A DNA stretch of 64,000 bases from an uncultured Clostridia bacterium (GCA_934454035.1 CAKSFY010000001.1:80009-144008); one strand, 5' to 3'. Positions 34,256 through 44,250 are shown, counted from the first letter of the stretch. Notes: generated by a model not told the origin, from the sequence alone. Program-made: numbers and translations.

Positions 34256-35620
34256 ATGAACATCGGAACAATTGCGGCAATTTCCACCCCACAGGGCATA
34301 GGCGGCATAGCGGTTATCAGAATCAGCGGCGATGAGGCAATCTCTTTGACGGATAAAATCTTTAAAGGGAAAACCAAACTCTCCGACGCTGAAACACACA
34401 CAATTCATTACGGATTTATTGTGGACGAGCATGGCGGCAAAATAGACGAGGTTCTTGTTTCCGTAATGCGCGCACCTCACACATTTACCCGTGAAGACGT
34501 CGTTGAAATCAACACTCACGGCGGCACAAGAGCATCGCAGGCAGTAATGCGCGAGCTTATTCGGGCAGGCGTACGCCCTGCAGAGGGCGGAGAATTCACA
34601 AAGCGTGCATTTTTGAACGGGCGCATTGACCTATCACAGGCTGAAGCCGTAATAGATATTATTAATGCAAAAACCGAGCTTGCCGGTAAAAACGCCCTTT
34701 CACAGGCTGAGGGTACCCTCTTTCGCGGAATAGAATCAATCAGGCAGGAACTTGTTAAGCTTGCTGCCTCCATCCAGGTATGTATAGACTATCCCGACGA
34801 GGATTTGGAGGACATAACAGATGATGATATTTTGCAAAAGGTACTCTTGGCAAAGGAAAGCGTCTCTTCTCTTTTGGCAACCTCACAAAGCGGACGTGTA
34901 ATTAAGGACGGACTGCTGACTGCTATTGTCGGACGTCCGAATGTCGGCAAATCATCACTTTTAAACTGTCTTGCTCATGAAGAACGCGCAATTGTGACCG
35001 AAATTGCAGGAACAACGCGCGACATAATAGAAGAAACAGTTACCTTGGACGGAGTTATGCTGAAGCTTTTGGATACTGCCGGAATAAGAAAAACCGACGA
35101 TGTTGTTGAAAAACTCGGCGTTGAAAAATCACTGCGTTCCATAGAAGAAGCCGACCTTGTACTTATCATTCTGGACGGAAGCACACCGCTTACCGATACT
35201 GACCGCCGCATTTTGGAGGACACAGAGGACAGAAACAGAGTAATACTTATAAACAAATCTGATATCAGAGGATATAATTTTGAAAGTGAGCTGCCCATAG
35301 GCGAATCGGTTATAAAAATATCGGCAAAAACCGGAATGGGCATAGACGAGCTTTCAACGCTCATAAAAAAACGGTATAATCTCGGAGAAATAGGTCAGAA
35401 CGACGCATGCGTCATCACAAATCTGCGCCATGTTTCCGCCTTGGTAAAAGCAAAAGAAGCCCTTGAGAGAATGGAACACACGCTCCTGTCGGGTGAGCCG
35501 TGCGATCTGGCAACAATTGACCTGAATATTGCAATAGACGCTTTGGGAGAAATAACCGGCGAAACGGTTTCCGAAGCAATAGTAGACTCAATTTTTCACA
35601 ACTTCTGCGTCGGAAAATAA
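34256..35620 (+). CDS. mnmE: tRNA uridine-5-carboxymethylaminomethyl modification GTPase
   Basis: 454 residues. MnmE with MnmG modifies U34 of certain tRNAs. The N-terminal folate-binding domain starts TIAAISTPQGIGGIAVIRISG. The GTPase domain has GRPNVGKSSLLN (G1), the GTTRD G2 loop, DTAGIR (G3) and INKSD (G4). The protein ends with the required C-V-G-K motif in FHNFCVGK. ATG 34256 has AGAGGAG upstream. mnmG, usually next, is not in the window. Confidence 0.97.
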   Translation: MNIGTIAAISTPQGIGGIAVIRISGDEAISLTDKIFKGKTKLSDAETHTIHYGFIVDEHGGKIDEVLVSVMRAPHTFTREDVVEINTHGGTRASQAVMRELIRAGVRPAEGGEFTKRAFLNGRIDLSQAEAVIDIINAKTELAGKNALSQAEGTLFRGIESIRQELVKLAASIQVCIDYPDEDLEDITDDDILQKVLLAKESVSSLLATSQSGRVIKDGLLTAIVGRPNVGKSSLLNCLAHEERAIVTEIAGTTRDIIEETVTLDGVMLKLLDTAGIRKTDDVVEKLGVEKSLRSIEEADLVLIILDGSTPLTDTDRRILEDTEDRNRVILINKSDIRGYNFESELPIGESVIKISAKTGMGIDELSTLIKKRYNLGEIGQNDACVITNLRHVSALVKAKEALERMEHTLLSGEPCDLATIDLNIAIDALGEITGETVSEAIVDSIFHNFCVGK

Positions 35621-35652
35621 AAAACTCCCGTAAGAGAATCACCATGCGTGGC

Positions 35653-35709
35653 GCAGGAATAAGCTATCATTTTCGATTGTCCGCCATTGCGGCATATACA
35701 ATTTCCTGC
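35653..35709. other. Structured intergenic stretch, possible small RNA
   Basis: Nested pairings: GCAGGAA (35653-35659) with TTCCTGC (35703-35709), ATTG (35676-35679) with CAAT (35699-35702), and CCGC (35681-35684) with GCGG (35689-35692). It lies between mnmE and the terminator of the V-ATPase operon. No known RNA family was recognised. Confidence 0.4.
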
Positions 35710-35721
35710 AAATAAAAAAAC

Positions 35722-35760
35722 GGTACAAAAAACAAGGCAGTTTGCCTTGCTTTTTGTACC
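35722..35760. terminator. Bidirectional terminator between mnmE and the V-ATPase operon
   Basis: Arms of 18 bases at 35722-35739 and 35743-35760 (GGTACAAAAA...CAAGGCA with TGCCTTG...TTTTTGTACC) pair with one mismatch around a 3-base loop. It serves the converging mnmE and V-ATPase transcripts. Confidence 0.75.
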
Positions 35761-35774
35761 TGCAGGATAACCGA

Positions 35775-36386
35775 TTAATTATCCTTTTTTATGATTTTAA
35801 GTCTTGTATGCTCTTCACGCTCTTTTTCTTCAAGAGAATTGGAAATATCTTTTGAAAGTTTCTCGTAAAGAGGAATCGTGATATTTTTAAGAGCATTTGC
35901 ACGTTTTTGCGTTTTTCTGATATTTACCGCCAGCCTATAGACGGAGTTTTCAATTTCCGCAAGCTGCAGAGTCAGTTTTTTTACATCGGAAAATTTAATA
36001 TATGCCGCATCCAGTGCTGAATTTGTTGAATAAAGACCGTAAGGAAGCGAAAATACCGCTTCATCCGCCGATACTGTCGGCAGCTCCACGCCCATAACGC
36101 TGCGCAGCTTTATTTTTACACTGTCATCAATCGGTACGGCGTGCATTGCTTCGCGGACATTTTCCACACCCATAACCAAATTTGCCGTCCCGAGTGCCGC
36201 ATATGCTTCACCGAATGTGCTTTCTATTTTTTGCTGAACGGATTTTGCCTCATCAATCAGCTGCATCATTTCGCGGATAAGAATATTTCTTTTTTTATCA
36301 AGCATTTCATACCCTTGTTCGGACAGCTTGAGTGTATTTTTCACCGACATAAGGTTGCCCTTTGTCGGGGCAAGTGTCTTTGCCAT
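35775..36386 (-). CDS. ntpD: V-type ATP synthase subunit D
   Basis: 203 residues, mostly long helices, the central rotor shaft of the V/A-type ATPase. The start APTKGNLMSVKNTLKLSEQGYEMLDKKRNIL is the family signature. The C-terminal NIRKTQKRANALKNITIP is the conserved helix that inserts into the A3B3 head. GGGA lies before the ATG. It is the last gene of the operon and is followed by a strong bidirectional terminator. Confidence 0.95.
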   Translation of the reverse strand: MAKTLAPTKGNLMSVKNTLKLSEQGYEMLDKKRNILIREMMQLIDEAKSVQQKIESTFGEAYAALGTANLVMGVENVREAMHAVPIDDSVKIKLRSVMGVELPTVSADEAVFSLPYGLYSTNSALDAAYIKFSDVKKLTLQLAEIENSVYRLAVNIRKTQKRANALKNITIPLYEKLSKDISNSLEEKEREEHTRLKIIKKDN

Positions 36387-36403
36387 ATGAACATCCCTCC
36401 GCT

Positions 36404-37786
36404 TTAATTTCCTTTATAGTATTTTTCGAGTATGTCATCGCTTACTCTGTCAAGTTCTGATTTCGGCAGCATTGAAAGAAGCTCCCAGCCCAGATTCAAA
36501 GTAGTTTCGATTGTCCTGTTGTCGCTTCTGCTCTGATTTAAGAACTTTTCCTCAAAGGCGCGGCCGAATTCAAGATATTTTTTATCCGTATCGGAAAGTT
36601 CATCCTCACCTATAACCGACGCAAGAGAACGCGCATCCTCAACCTTTGAATACGCTGCAAACAACTGATTCGACAGTGCCGGGTGATCCTCTCTTGTAAA
36701 GCCCTCGCCGATACCGTCTTTCATAAGTCTTGAAAGCGACGGCAAAATCGCAACCGGCGGATAAATTCCCTGGAGCGAAAGACTTCTGTCCAAAACTATC
36801 TGTCCCTCCGTAATATAGCCCGTAAGGTCGGGAACAGGGTGAGTTATATCATCATTGGGCATAGTCAGAATAGGCACCTGCGTTACGGAACCCTTTGCAT
36901 CCTTAACAATTCCTGCGCGTTCATAAAGCGACGCCAGGTCCGAGTAAAGATAACCCGGGAACCCTTTTCTTGACGGGATTTCTCCTTTTGATGAAGAAAT
37001 CTCACGCAGAGCCTCCGCATATGAGGTCATATCCGTAAGTATTACCAAAACATGCATATTATGAGTAAATGCAAGATATTCCGCAGCAGTGAGCGCACAT
37101 CTGGGTGTGATAATTCTTTCAACAACCGGGTCGTTTGAAAGATTCAAAAACATTACAACTTTCTGCAGTACTCCGCTTTCCTCAAATGAACGCTTAAAAA
37201 AGTCAGCCACATCGTGCTTTACACCCATAGCCGCAAATACAATCGCAAAATTATCGTCGTCACTGCCGGAGTCGGTGATTTTTGACTGTGCGGCAAGCTG
37301 AACCGCCAATGCGTCGTGCGGCATACCGTCGCCCGAGAAAATAGGCAGCTTCTGACCTCTTATCAATGTTGAAAGTGCGTCTATAGACGATATACCCGTT
37401 TGAATAAAGTTGTTAGGATATTCTCTCGCAACAGGATTTATAGGCTTTCCGTTTACATCACGCATCTCATCGGCACAGTAGTCTCCGAGTCCGTCGATAG
37501 GTCTCCCGATACCGTCCATAATTCTGCCGAGCATTTCCTTTGAAAGTGCAAGCTCCATAGGCTTACCGGTCATTTTCGTCTTTGTATTGGTAAGTGAAAG
37601 TCCGTTTGTTCCCTCAAAAACCTGGATAATCGCTTTATCCTGCGAAATACCGATTATTCTTCCCATTTTATGAGTCTCGTCATCAACCGTCATTGTAACG
37701 ACTTCGTCATAGGAGGCACCCTTTACTCCCTCGATAACGGCAAGAGGTCCTTCGATATTTTTAAGTCCCAAATATTCAATTGCCAT
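36404..37786 (-). CDS. ntpB: V-type ATP synthase subunit B
   Basis: 460 residues, the non-catalytic nucleotide-site subunit of the A3B3 head. It has [34 protein letters not shown] and the tail [22 protein letters not shown]. As expected for subunit B, the P-loop is replaced by a non-canonical sequence ([12 protein letters not shown]). AAGGAGG precedes the start, 15 bases after ntpA. Its length is normal for the family. Confidence 0.96.
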   Translation of the reverse strand: MAIEYLGLKNIEGPLAVIEGVKGASYDEVVTMTVDDETHKMGRIIGISQDKAIIQVFEGTNGLSLTNTKTKMTGKPMELALSKEMLGRIMDGIGRPIDGLGDYCADEMRDVNGKPINPVAREYPNNFIQTGISSIDALSTLIRGQKLPIFSGDGMPHDALAVQLAAQSKITDSGSDDDNFAIVFAAMGVKHDVADFFKRSFEESGVLQKVVMFLNLSNDPVVERIITPRCALTAAEYLAFTHNMHVLVILTDMTSYAEALREISSSKGEIPSRKGFPGYLYSDLASLYERAGIVKDAKGSVTQVPILTMPNDDITHPVPDLTGYITEGQIVLDRSLSLQGIYPPVAILPSLSRLMKDGIGEGFTREDHPALSNQLFAAYSKVEDARSLASVIGEDELSDTDKKYLEFGRAFEEKFLNQSRSDNRTIETTLNLGWELLSMLPKSELDRVSDDILEKYYKGN

Positions 37787-37801
37787 AACGCCAGCCTCCT
37801 T

Positions 37802-39568
37802 TTACTTTTCAGTCCTGATTATGTTATCTACAGTCTCTGTAATTTTTTTATTCAAGTCATCAAATGCCGACAAATCATCATTCGGAATATTATACTTCAT
37901 TCTGATAACTTCATCACAGATTCCGCTCTTTCTCACCGCTGAGAATACGACTCCGTTTTCCACAACCTTCATTATTCCGTCATACAAATTGAGAATCGTT
38001 TCCATCATTTTATTCTGTTTCTGCATAGGAACATAAGTATCATCCTTATGATACGCGTTCTGTTGCAGGAATCCGAGCCTTATTACCCTTGCGATTTCCA
38101 GAACCGCACGCTGCTCGTCCGGGAGGACATCCTCTCCGATAAGCTTTACTATCTCCATAAGCTTGCTTTCTTCCTGCAAAATGCTGACCAGCTTAGCTCT
38201 GTTTTTAACAAATTTGGAATCAATATTTTCCGAATACCAGTCGCTCAAATCGTCCAGGTATTCCGAATAGCTTGTGAGCCACGCAATAGCCGGATAATGG
38301 CGCGCATATGCAAGAGATTTATCAAGTGCCCAGAAACATCTGATAAAACGCTTTGTATTCTGGGTTACCGGTTCCGAAAAATCCGCCCCCTGCGGTGAAA
38401 CCGCTCCTATAATTGTAACCGAGCCTTCGGAGCCGTTTAAGTTATCCACATATCCTGCACGCTCGTAAAATCCCGAAAGTCTTGAAGCAAGATATGCCGG
38501 GAAACCCTCCTCCGCAGGCATTTCCTCAAGACGTCCGGAAATTTCTCTCAAAGCCTCCGCCCATCGGGAAGTTGAATCCGCCATAATTGCAACATGATAT
38601 CCCATATCTCTGTAATACTCGGCAAGCGTGATTCCCGTATAAATGCTTGCTTCACGCGCTGCAACAGGCATATTTGAAGTATTTGCAATAAGCACGGTTC
38701 TGTCCAAAAGCGGTTTGCCCGATTTCGGGTCAAGAAGCTCTGAAAATTCTTCCAGAACCTGCGTCATTTCGTTTCCTCTTTCGCCGCAGCCGATATACAC
38801 TATTATGTCCGCGTCAGACCATTTTGCAAGCTGATGCTGTGTCATTGTCTTTCCCGTTCCGAATCCGCCCGGAATAGCAGCCGCTCCGCCTTTTGCAATC
38901 GGGAACATAGTGTCAATTACTCTCTGTCCCGTTACAAGCGGCATCGAAATGGTTCTGCGCTCGGTAAATGGTCTCGCTGTTTTTATCGGCCACTCCTGCG
39001 TCATTGTAACGTCTTTTTCTCCGTCCGGGGTTTTTAATTTCAGAATCGTATCGGCAATTGTGTAATCGCCGTCTTCGGCAACCCATGTAACCTCACCCGA
39101 AAGCTTCGGTGAAAGCATTACTCTGTGCGTTATAAGCGAGGTTTCCGGAACCTCCGCAATTATGTCTCCGCCCTTAAGCTTATCGCCCGGCTTTACTTTA
39201 ATTGTTGTTTTCCATTTTTTGCTCTCGTCAAGTGACTTTAAAGTCAACCCCCTTCCGATAAAAGAACCGGAAAGCTCCTTTATGCTTTTTAAAGGTCTTT
39301 CTATTCCGTCAAATATGTTGGACAGTATCCCCGGAGCAAGCATAACCGAAAACGGTTTGTTCATCGAATATACCGGCTCGCCGGGTTTTAATCCCGAGGT
39401 TTCTTCATAAACCTGAATTACGGCGGCATCGGATTTGATTCCGATTACTTCGCCTATAAGCTTCATATTGCCGACCAAAACCATTTCCAGCATTTTTAAA
39501 GAGCTGTTGCCCTTCGCTTCGACAACAGGGCCGTTTATACTGTAAATATATCCTTCATTCTTATTCAA
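37802..39568 (-). CDS. ntpA: V-type ATP synthase subunit A (catalytic)
   Basis: 588 residues. This subunit holds the catalytic ATP sites of the ion-translocating ATPase. The P-loop reads GGFGTGKT, where most homologues have GPFGSGKT or GPFGAGKT. The catalytic glutamate region is YIGCGERGNEMTQVLEEF, and [26 protein letters not shown] follows. The non-homologous insert between the barrel and the P-loop is present. The start is TTG at 39568 with GGGAGG about 8 bases upstream. Position and length are normal. Confidence 0.96.
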   Translation of the reverse strand: MNKNEGYIYSINGPVVEAKGNSSLKMLEMVLVGNMKLIGEVIGIKSDAAVIQVYEETSGLKPGEPVYSMNKPFSVMLAPGILSNIFDGIERPLKSIKELSGSFIGRGLTLKSLDESKKWKTTIKVKPGDKLKGGDIIAEVPETSLITHRVMLSPKLSGEVTWVAEDGDYTIADTILKLKTPDGEKDVTMTQEWPIKTARPFTERRTISMPLVTGQRVIDTMFPIAKGGAAAIPGGFGTGKTMTQHQLAKWSDADIIVYIGCGERGNEMTQVLEEFSELLDPKSGKPLLDRTVLIANTSNMPVAAREASIYTGITLAEYYRDMGYHVAIMADSTSRWAEALREISGRLEEMPAEEGFPAYLASRLSGFYERAGYVDNLNGSEGSVTIIGAVSPQGADFSEPVTQNTKRFIRCFWALDKSLAYARHYPAIAWLTSYSEYLDDLSDWYSENIDSKFVKNRAKLVSILQEESKLMEIVKLIGEDVLPDEQRAVLEIARVIRLGFLQQNAYHKDDTYVPMQKQNKMMETILNLYDGIMKVVENGVVFSAVRKSGICDEVIRMKYNIPNDDLSAFDDLNKKITETVDNIIRTEK

Positions 39569-39582
39569 AATCCGACCCTCCC

Positions 39583-40167
39583 TTACGCATTTATATTAAG
39601 TCCGCTTGTTTTCAAAAAGCCGCTGCGCTTTTCGTCAAGCATTTCCTTAATGGTATAATCCACCGACAAATTACCGCATCTTGCCGCAAGACCGCCTGTA
39701 AAGTCATTGCCGCAGGGCATAACCGTACAGCCGGGAACGGCTTTTTCCAAATCTTCTTTATAAGCCGAATCCTTTTGTGAAATCCGGATTTCTCCGACGC
39801 CGACCTCAGCACACGCTTTTTTTGCCAGATTTACAAGCCAATCCTTATATTCCGGTGACGAAACAAATTCGTCAAGCTTGCTTTTTACCTCGCTGAAAAC
39901 TTCGTCGATTATATCCTCACGCATTTTTAAAACCTGTTTTTTTGCCGCCATTTCATGCTTTAGAATCCGCTCGTTTTCTTCCTTTGAATATTTGCTTACC
40001 GCTCTTTGAATATCTTCGTAAGCGTCCTTCAAAAGCTCTGTTTCCTTTTCACCGACGGCATGCTTTTTCTTATCTTCAAGCTCTTTTACCGCCTTTTCCT
40101 TTTGTGCCTGTGCTTCGGACAAAATTACATTTGAAAAATCGGCAAGCTTTTTTTCTATATCTGCCAT
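39583..40167 (-). CDS. ntpE: V-type ATP synthase subunit E
   Basis: 194 residues. The first half is a long charged helix (VILSEAQAQKEKAVKELEDKKKHA...) that forms part of the peripheral stalk with subunit G. The C-terminal globular part (CGNDFTGGLAARCGNLSVDYTI...LDEKRSGF) is the typical head-binding domain. There are no catalytic motifs. The start has AAGGGA upstream. It is located between subunits F and A, as in many clostridial V-ATPase operons. Confidence 0.9.
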   Translation of the reverse strand: MADIEKKLADFSNVILSEAQAQKEKAVKELEDKKKHAVGEKETELLKDAYEDIQRAVSKYSKEENERILKHEMAAKKQVLKMREDIIDEVFSEVKSKLDEFVSSPEYKDWLVNLAKKACAEVGVGEIRISQKDSAYKEDLEKAVPGCTVMPCGNDFTGGLAARCGNLSVDYTIKEMLDEKRSGFLKTSGLNINA

Positions 40168-40191
40168 ACACTATCATTTCCCTTCATAGCA

Positions 40192-40500
40192 TTACAATTT
40201 CAGTCCTATTGCTTCGCGGACATAATTATTAATACTGTTTACAATATCACGGCTTCCGTGCCTGTCCGGGATTTCCACAATCAGCGGAACCGGACTGTTC
40301 ATTTTAAGGTCGCTTATCTTTTCGGGAATAAGCTTTCCCAGCTTTTCGGTGAGCAGCACAATGCCTATTTCGGGGTCGGCGCAAACCTTGTCAAGTTCCT
40401 TTGAGACCTCATCGGCAGTGTGCAGAACGCATCCCTCAATCCCTGCCAGGCGCATACCGATTTGAGTATCGATATTATCGCTTATAAGATACATTTCCAT
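40192..40500 (-). CDS. ntpF: V-type ATP synthase subunit F
   Basis: 102 residues, a small Rossmann-like rotor subunit that binds subunit D. ISDNIDTQIGMRLAGIEGCVL and the DPEIGIVLLTEKLGKLIPEKI segment are typical, and the tail contains PLIVEIPDRHGSRDI. GAGGT lies before the start. Clostridial naming varies (NtpF or NtpG), and I use F in the sense of the rotor subunit. Confidence 0.9.
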   Translation of the reverse strand: MEMYLISDNIDTQIGMRLAGIEGCVLHTADEVSKELDKVCADPEIGIVLLTEKLGKLIPEKISDLKMNSPVPLIVEIPDRHGSRDIVNSINNYVREAIGLKL

Positions 40501-40515
40501 AATTATGACCTCTTT

Positions 40516-40932
40516 TTAGCTGAACAGAATCAAAAGTGATATAATAAGTCCGTAAAGTGCAATACCTTCGGCAAGTGCAACGAAGATAAGTGTTTTACCC
40601 ATGATTTTCTCATTCTCGCTCATAGCGCCGATAGCAGCAGATGCAGCGGAGGAAACGGCAATACCGCCACCTATGCCCGAAAGACCTGTTGCAAGTGCCG
40701 CACCAACATACATAAGACCGTCAACCGCCTGACCTGCCTCACCGCTTGCTGCTGCAAATGCCGGAACTGCGTTTGCGAACATTGCTATGCTTGCAATTGC
40801 AAAAAGCGAGAAAAAGCTGATTACATTCATAAGAATACACTGTTTACCCTTTGAGCAGCCGCTTGCGCGATACCAAATAAAGGGAACCAAAACACTTGAA
40901 AGCATTAATACCAATAAAATTTTAATCAACAT
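40516..40932 (-). CDS. ntpK: V-type ATP synthase subunit K (proteolipid ring)
   Basis: 138 residues with about four hydrophobic stretches. The C-terminal pair forms the c-type hairpin: GGGIAVSSAASAAIGAM, a polar loop ENEK, and LIFVALAEGIALYGLIISLL with the ion-binding glutamate. The N-terminal two segments end near VPAFAAASGEAG. The residue after the glutamate is Gly, and the glutamine typical of sodium-binding rings is not seen in the first helix. Proton use is therefore slightly favoured, but this is a weak inference. AAAGGA precedes the start. Confidence 0.9.
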   Translation of the reverse strand: MLIKILLVLMLSSVLVPFIWYRASGCSKGKQCILMNVISFFSLFAIASIAMFANAVPAFAAASGEAGQAVDGLMYVGAALATGLSGIGGGIAVSSAASAAIGAMSENEKIMGKTLIFVALAEGIALYGLIISLLILFS

Positions 40933-40967
40933 AATAACAACATTCCTTTCGTAGTTAAAAATATAAT

Positions 40968-42845
40968 TTACTTTGCGGCAATAAACGGTTTTCCGTCGCC
41001 TTTAAAATATCGGCTGAACATCTCGTAGTATTCGAGACGAAGCACTTGTATTCCGACTATCAGTCCTTCAAGTCCCATAACAAGGGCATTGCCGAATATT
41101 TTTACAATAATTCCACCGATTCCGCTGCCTGCAAGCATTGTGACCGCAAGCATCATTCCGACGTGAATAATGGCAAATGCGCCCACACGCAGGAACGAAA
41201 TCGTGTTTGTAACAAAGCTCAAAAGCACATCGAACATTTCAAAAAAGCTTTCGACAAAGAACATTCCGTCCTTTTTGGTTTTGTTCTCCGCTCCCGAAAC
41301 AAGCTCGGTAAGAGGAATTTCAAGAAACATAAGAACAAATGTTACCGCCATCAGTATTCCGAGAAGCTTAGAGCTTATTCCGAGTTTTAAAACCATGTTC
41401 AAAACCAAAAGCAGCATTGAGACATAAAATACAAGTCCCGATACTCCATTAGGGCTGAACAACAGCTTTCCGATGTCTTTTTCCTTAACCGAATTTATCA
41501 TATTAAGAACCATGCATATCAAAATCAGCCCGATTCCCAGCGTAACCGCGCCGATAAGCATGAACATTATCTGGTCTAGCGGTTCTATAAGCCGTACCGA
41601 GGATAAAATCTCTTCATTCCCGAACACGCTACCGTATATAAACCCAAATCCGATTCCCGATACGCCCACCGCCGAAATAATAGCCGCAAGCTTGTTTTTC
41701 GTCTTTCTGTACAGAAAATACCCGGCAATTGCAAAAATTGCACTTTGTCCGACATCGCCGAACATTATTCCGTAGAGCAGGAAATATGTAATTGCAAAAA
41801 ATATCGTCGGGTCAATCTCGCCGTAGCTCGGCAATCCGTACATATTTACAAACATCTCAAACGGTCTTATCAGCTCGGGATTTTTAAGCTTTGTGGGCGG
41901 CTTGACATTCTTCATCATATTCCTTGCGTCATCCATGAAGAATATGAGCGACTCATCCGAATGAGCCTCCTTGTCAAGCTTTTTTGCTTCCTTGACCGGC
42001 ATCCAGCCGACTATATAAAAGAAATCGTTACTGTGCGCCGCCTTTCGTTTTAAGGCTTCATACTTCATATGCTCTTTTGCATATTCGTAAATTCCGAGCA
42101 GCGTATCCAAATTTTTTACCGCTGCCGCTTTAATCTCCTCATCAACCCTTGAAATATCTTCTTTTAACGTCTCATTCTGCTTTTGGAGATATTTGCAGGT
42201 TTCCTGCGGTGTTCCGATCGCCGCGTCCGGAATAACAAGCTCATCAAAATAAAGCGAATCAAAAACTGCATTTATTTTTTCGGCATGTGATTTCGGGGCA
42301 AAATAAAATCCCCAAATATCCTCTTTTTCTTCAGAAGTTTTTAAAAAGATTGCCTCTATGTCTCCCAAAAAAGTTTTTAAGGTTTTGTAGCTGCTCTTCG
42401 GCATTCTGCCGAAATGATAATCTATAAACCGAAAATGCAGAAGCTTTGTAAGATCCACATCTACATTTACCAGATTATCAAACTGATGAATGATTTTCTC
42501 ATTCTCCGAAATCCTCGACAAATTAAGTTCCTTCTCACTGCTTATATCAGCGATTTGCTTTTCCGCGTTATCCAGGAAACCGGACATTTCCTCATAACTC
42601 AGCGAGATTTTTCCGCCGGAGCCATCAGGCTCGATATTGGCTGCGGAAAGAATATTTTTTGCCGCATTAAACAAGTTATCAAATCTTGCGTCCTCCTCAA
42701 ACGGAACGAGCTTTTCTCCGTTTTCGAGAACAGATACGGCATTTTCCAAATGTATTTCCCTGCCGACAACATACTTTGAAACCAGCTTGTCGAAATCACT
42801 GATTTTTCCGGCAATTGTTACGGCTTCCATTTTTAGAACTGACAA
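40968..42845 (-). CDS. ntpI: V-type ATP synthase subunit I (stator membrane subunit)
   Basis: 625 residues. The N-terminal 300 or so residues form a cytoplasmic alpha-helical arm with coiled-coil segments. The C-terminal half has about eight membrane segments (YFLLYGIMFGDVGQSAIFAIAGY..., then LSFVTNTISFLRVGAFAIIHVGM) and forms the ion half-channels next to the K ring. The arginine in ISFLRVGAFA is the expected essential residue. TTG at 42845 is the likely start, because AAGGAG sits 8 bases upstream; an ATG lies five codons later. Confidence 0.93.
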   Translation of the reverse strand: MSVLKMEAVTIAGKISDFDKLVSKYVVGREIHLENAVSVLENGEKLVPFEEDARFDNLFNAAKNILSAANIEPDGSGGKISLSYEEMSGFLDNAEKQIADISSEKELNLSRISENEKIIHQFDNLVNVDVDLTKLLHFRFIDYHFGRMPKSSYKTLKTFLGDIEAIFLKTSEEKEDIWGFYFAPKSHAEKINAVFDSLYFDELVIPDAAIGTPQETCKYLQKQNETLKEDISRVDEEIKAAAVKNLDTLLGIYEYAKEHMKYEALKRKAAHSNDFFYIVGWMPVKEAKKLDKEAHSDESLIFFMDDARNMMKNVKPPTKLKNPELIRPFEMFVNMYGLPSYGEIDPTIFFAITYFLLYGIMFGDVGQSAIFAIAGYFLYRKTKNKLAAIISAVGVSGIGFGFIYGSVFGNEEILSSVRLIEPLDQIMFMLIGAVTLGIGLILICMVLNMINSVKEKDIGKLLFSPNGVSGLVFYVSMLLLVLNMVLKLGISSKLLGILMAVTFVLMFLEIPLTELVSGAENKTKKDGMFFVESFFEMFDVLLSFVTNTISFLRVGAFAIIHVGMMLAVTMLAGSGIGGIIVKIFGNALVMGLEGLIVGIQVLRLEYYEMFSRYFKGDGKPFIAAK

Positions 42846-42865
42846 GTTATCATCTCCTTACCTGC

Positions 42866-43900
42866 TCATTCGATACATATGTAATTTCTGATTATATCGG
42901 GTGAAATCCCATAGCGCACACCCTCGATTATTGTCTTTATATTTTCTTCCTCCGCAGTCAGCAGACAAAAGAATGCAAAAACCTGGGTTATTGTTTCGGG
43001 ATACAGCTTATATGCTTTTTTTGCGTTTTTGTAATATATATTTTTATAATTATGCTCAATAAATGCATTATCGCCGTCTGCGTCCAGTATATCGGCATAA
43101 TTTGTCCCTGCGATAATCCTTTCGGCTTCTTCCGTACTGTCCGCTTCAACCACCGCCGATATTTCCTCGCTCGAAAGCCTGTAATACACAGGTATCAGAT
43201 ATGTATAAACAAGCTCTGCCGGTGTTTTGAAATATCTTTTGCAGCGATATATCCACATTATATTGAGATAGTCAATAAGCGTGCCTACATACTTTAAAAA
43301 TACATCATCACCCGAAACATATTTTTTTGCTTCGGACCAAAGCTTTCCGAAATACAGACGGTCAAGCATCATACAAATGCCGGGATAGTCACTGTTTCTC
43401 GACACCGCTCTTTCCAGAACCGGGCAGAAAACCGTATTTCTGCAGGCAGCCGCAACATCGGCAACTGTCTTGCTGCCGGTCAGCTGCTCGGTGTCGATTC
43501 CCGAATGCTCTTTAAAAAATCCGCCCGTCATATTTTTAATTTCTCCGGGAATGGCTCGCTCATGTCCGAAAATTCTTCCGAGAGCAATTTTTAAAACCGT
43601 GATTTCCGACTTCATGAACAAAAACCGCAGGATTTTCCGTTCTTTGTGTCCCACAAACTTGTAAAGCTTTTGATAATCACTGTCAAACTTTCGCTCTATA
43701 TGCTCCTCCAGCGCTCCTCTGTGAACCGCTCCGTCATTCATATCCGATATGAACGGTGCATAATAAGTCTGCTTTAAGTATGAGCTTATTTCTCCGACGG
43801 AATGCTTTTCAAGCATGGCATTGTAATCATCGGCAGTTAAATACCCCGAATGCATCGCCTTTATCTTGGTTGACAAGGCGCAAAAATCATTATTCATCAT
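42866..43900 (-). CDS. ntpC: V-type ATP synthase subunit C
   Basis: About 344 residues, all-helical. Subunit C caps the K ring and links it to the central stalk. Family segments include FCALSTKIKAMHSGYLTADDY, LRFLFMKSEITVLKIALGRIF, and the tail AEEENIKTIIEGVRYGISPD, which resembles the conserved EEENLRTI motif. ATG 43900 has GGAGGCGGAGA immediately upstream; the longer frame would overlap subunit G/H. Confidence 0.9.
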   Translation of the reverse strand: MMNNDFCALSTKIKAMHSGYLTADDYNAMLEKHSVGEISSYLKQTYYAPFISDMNDGAVHRGALEEHIERKFDSDYQKLYKFVGHKERKILRFLFMKSEITVLKIALGRIFGHERAIPGEIKNMTGGFFKEHSGIDTEQLTGSKTVADVAAACRNTVFCPVLERAVSRNSDYPGICMMLDRLYFGKLWSEAKKYVSGDDVFLKYVGTLIDYLNIMWIYRCKRYFKTPAELVYTYLIPVYYRLSSEEISAVVEADSTEEAERIIAGTNYADILDADGDNAFIEHNYKNIYYKNAKKAYKLYPETITQVFAFFCLLTAEEENIKTIIEGVRYGISPDIIRNYICIE

Positions 43901-43916
43901 TCTCCGCCTCCGGTTT

Positions 43917-44231
43917 TCAGACAATTCCGATAATTTCGTTATAAATCGAATTTACCCATTCATCTTTTTTATTTTTGCGGACTTCATCGAGATTTTCCTC
44001 CGCTTTTTTGTAAGTTTGGGTTATTTCCTCTATTTTTTTATCCGCATAATTTTTTTCGGTAGTTTTGATTGTTTCGTACTTTTTCGAAACTCTGCCATTT
44101 ATGTCATTACGAATGTTTTCTACATCCTTATCAATATCGCTTTTCAATCCTGATTTCATTTTTTGCGCCTCCATGATAATTTCCTGTGCGCGCTCTTCAA
44201 TATTGATAATCCGATTTATCACATTTTCCAT
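43917..44231 (-). CDS. V-type ATP synthase subunit G/H (peripheral stalk)
   Basis: 104 residues, almost entirely charged helix with heptad character (IEERAQEIIMEAQKMKSG... and KNYADKKIEEITQTYKKAEENL). Such small coiled-coil proteins at the head of V-ATPase operons pair with subunit E to form the peripheral stalk. The call depends on position and coiled-coil shape more than on sequence motifs. ATG 44231 has GGGAG 9 bases upstream. Confidence 0.8.
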   Translation of the reverse strand: MENVINRIINIEERAQEIIMEAQKMKSGLKSDIDKDVENIRNDINGRVSKKYETIKTTEKNYADKKIEEITQTYKKAEENLDEVRKNKKDEWVNSIYNEIIGIV

Positions 44232-44250
44232 AAAAATCAACTCCCTTATG

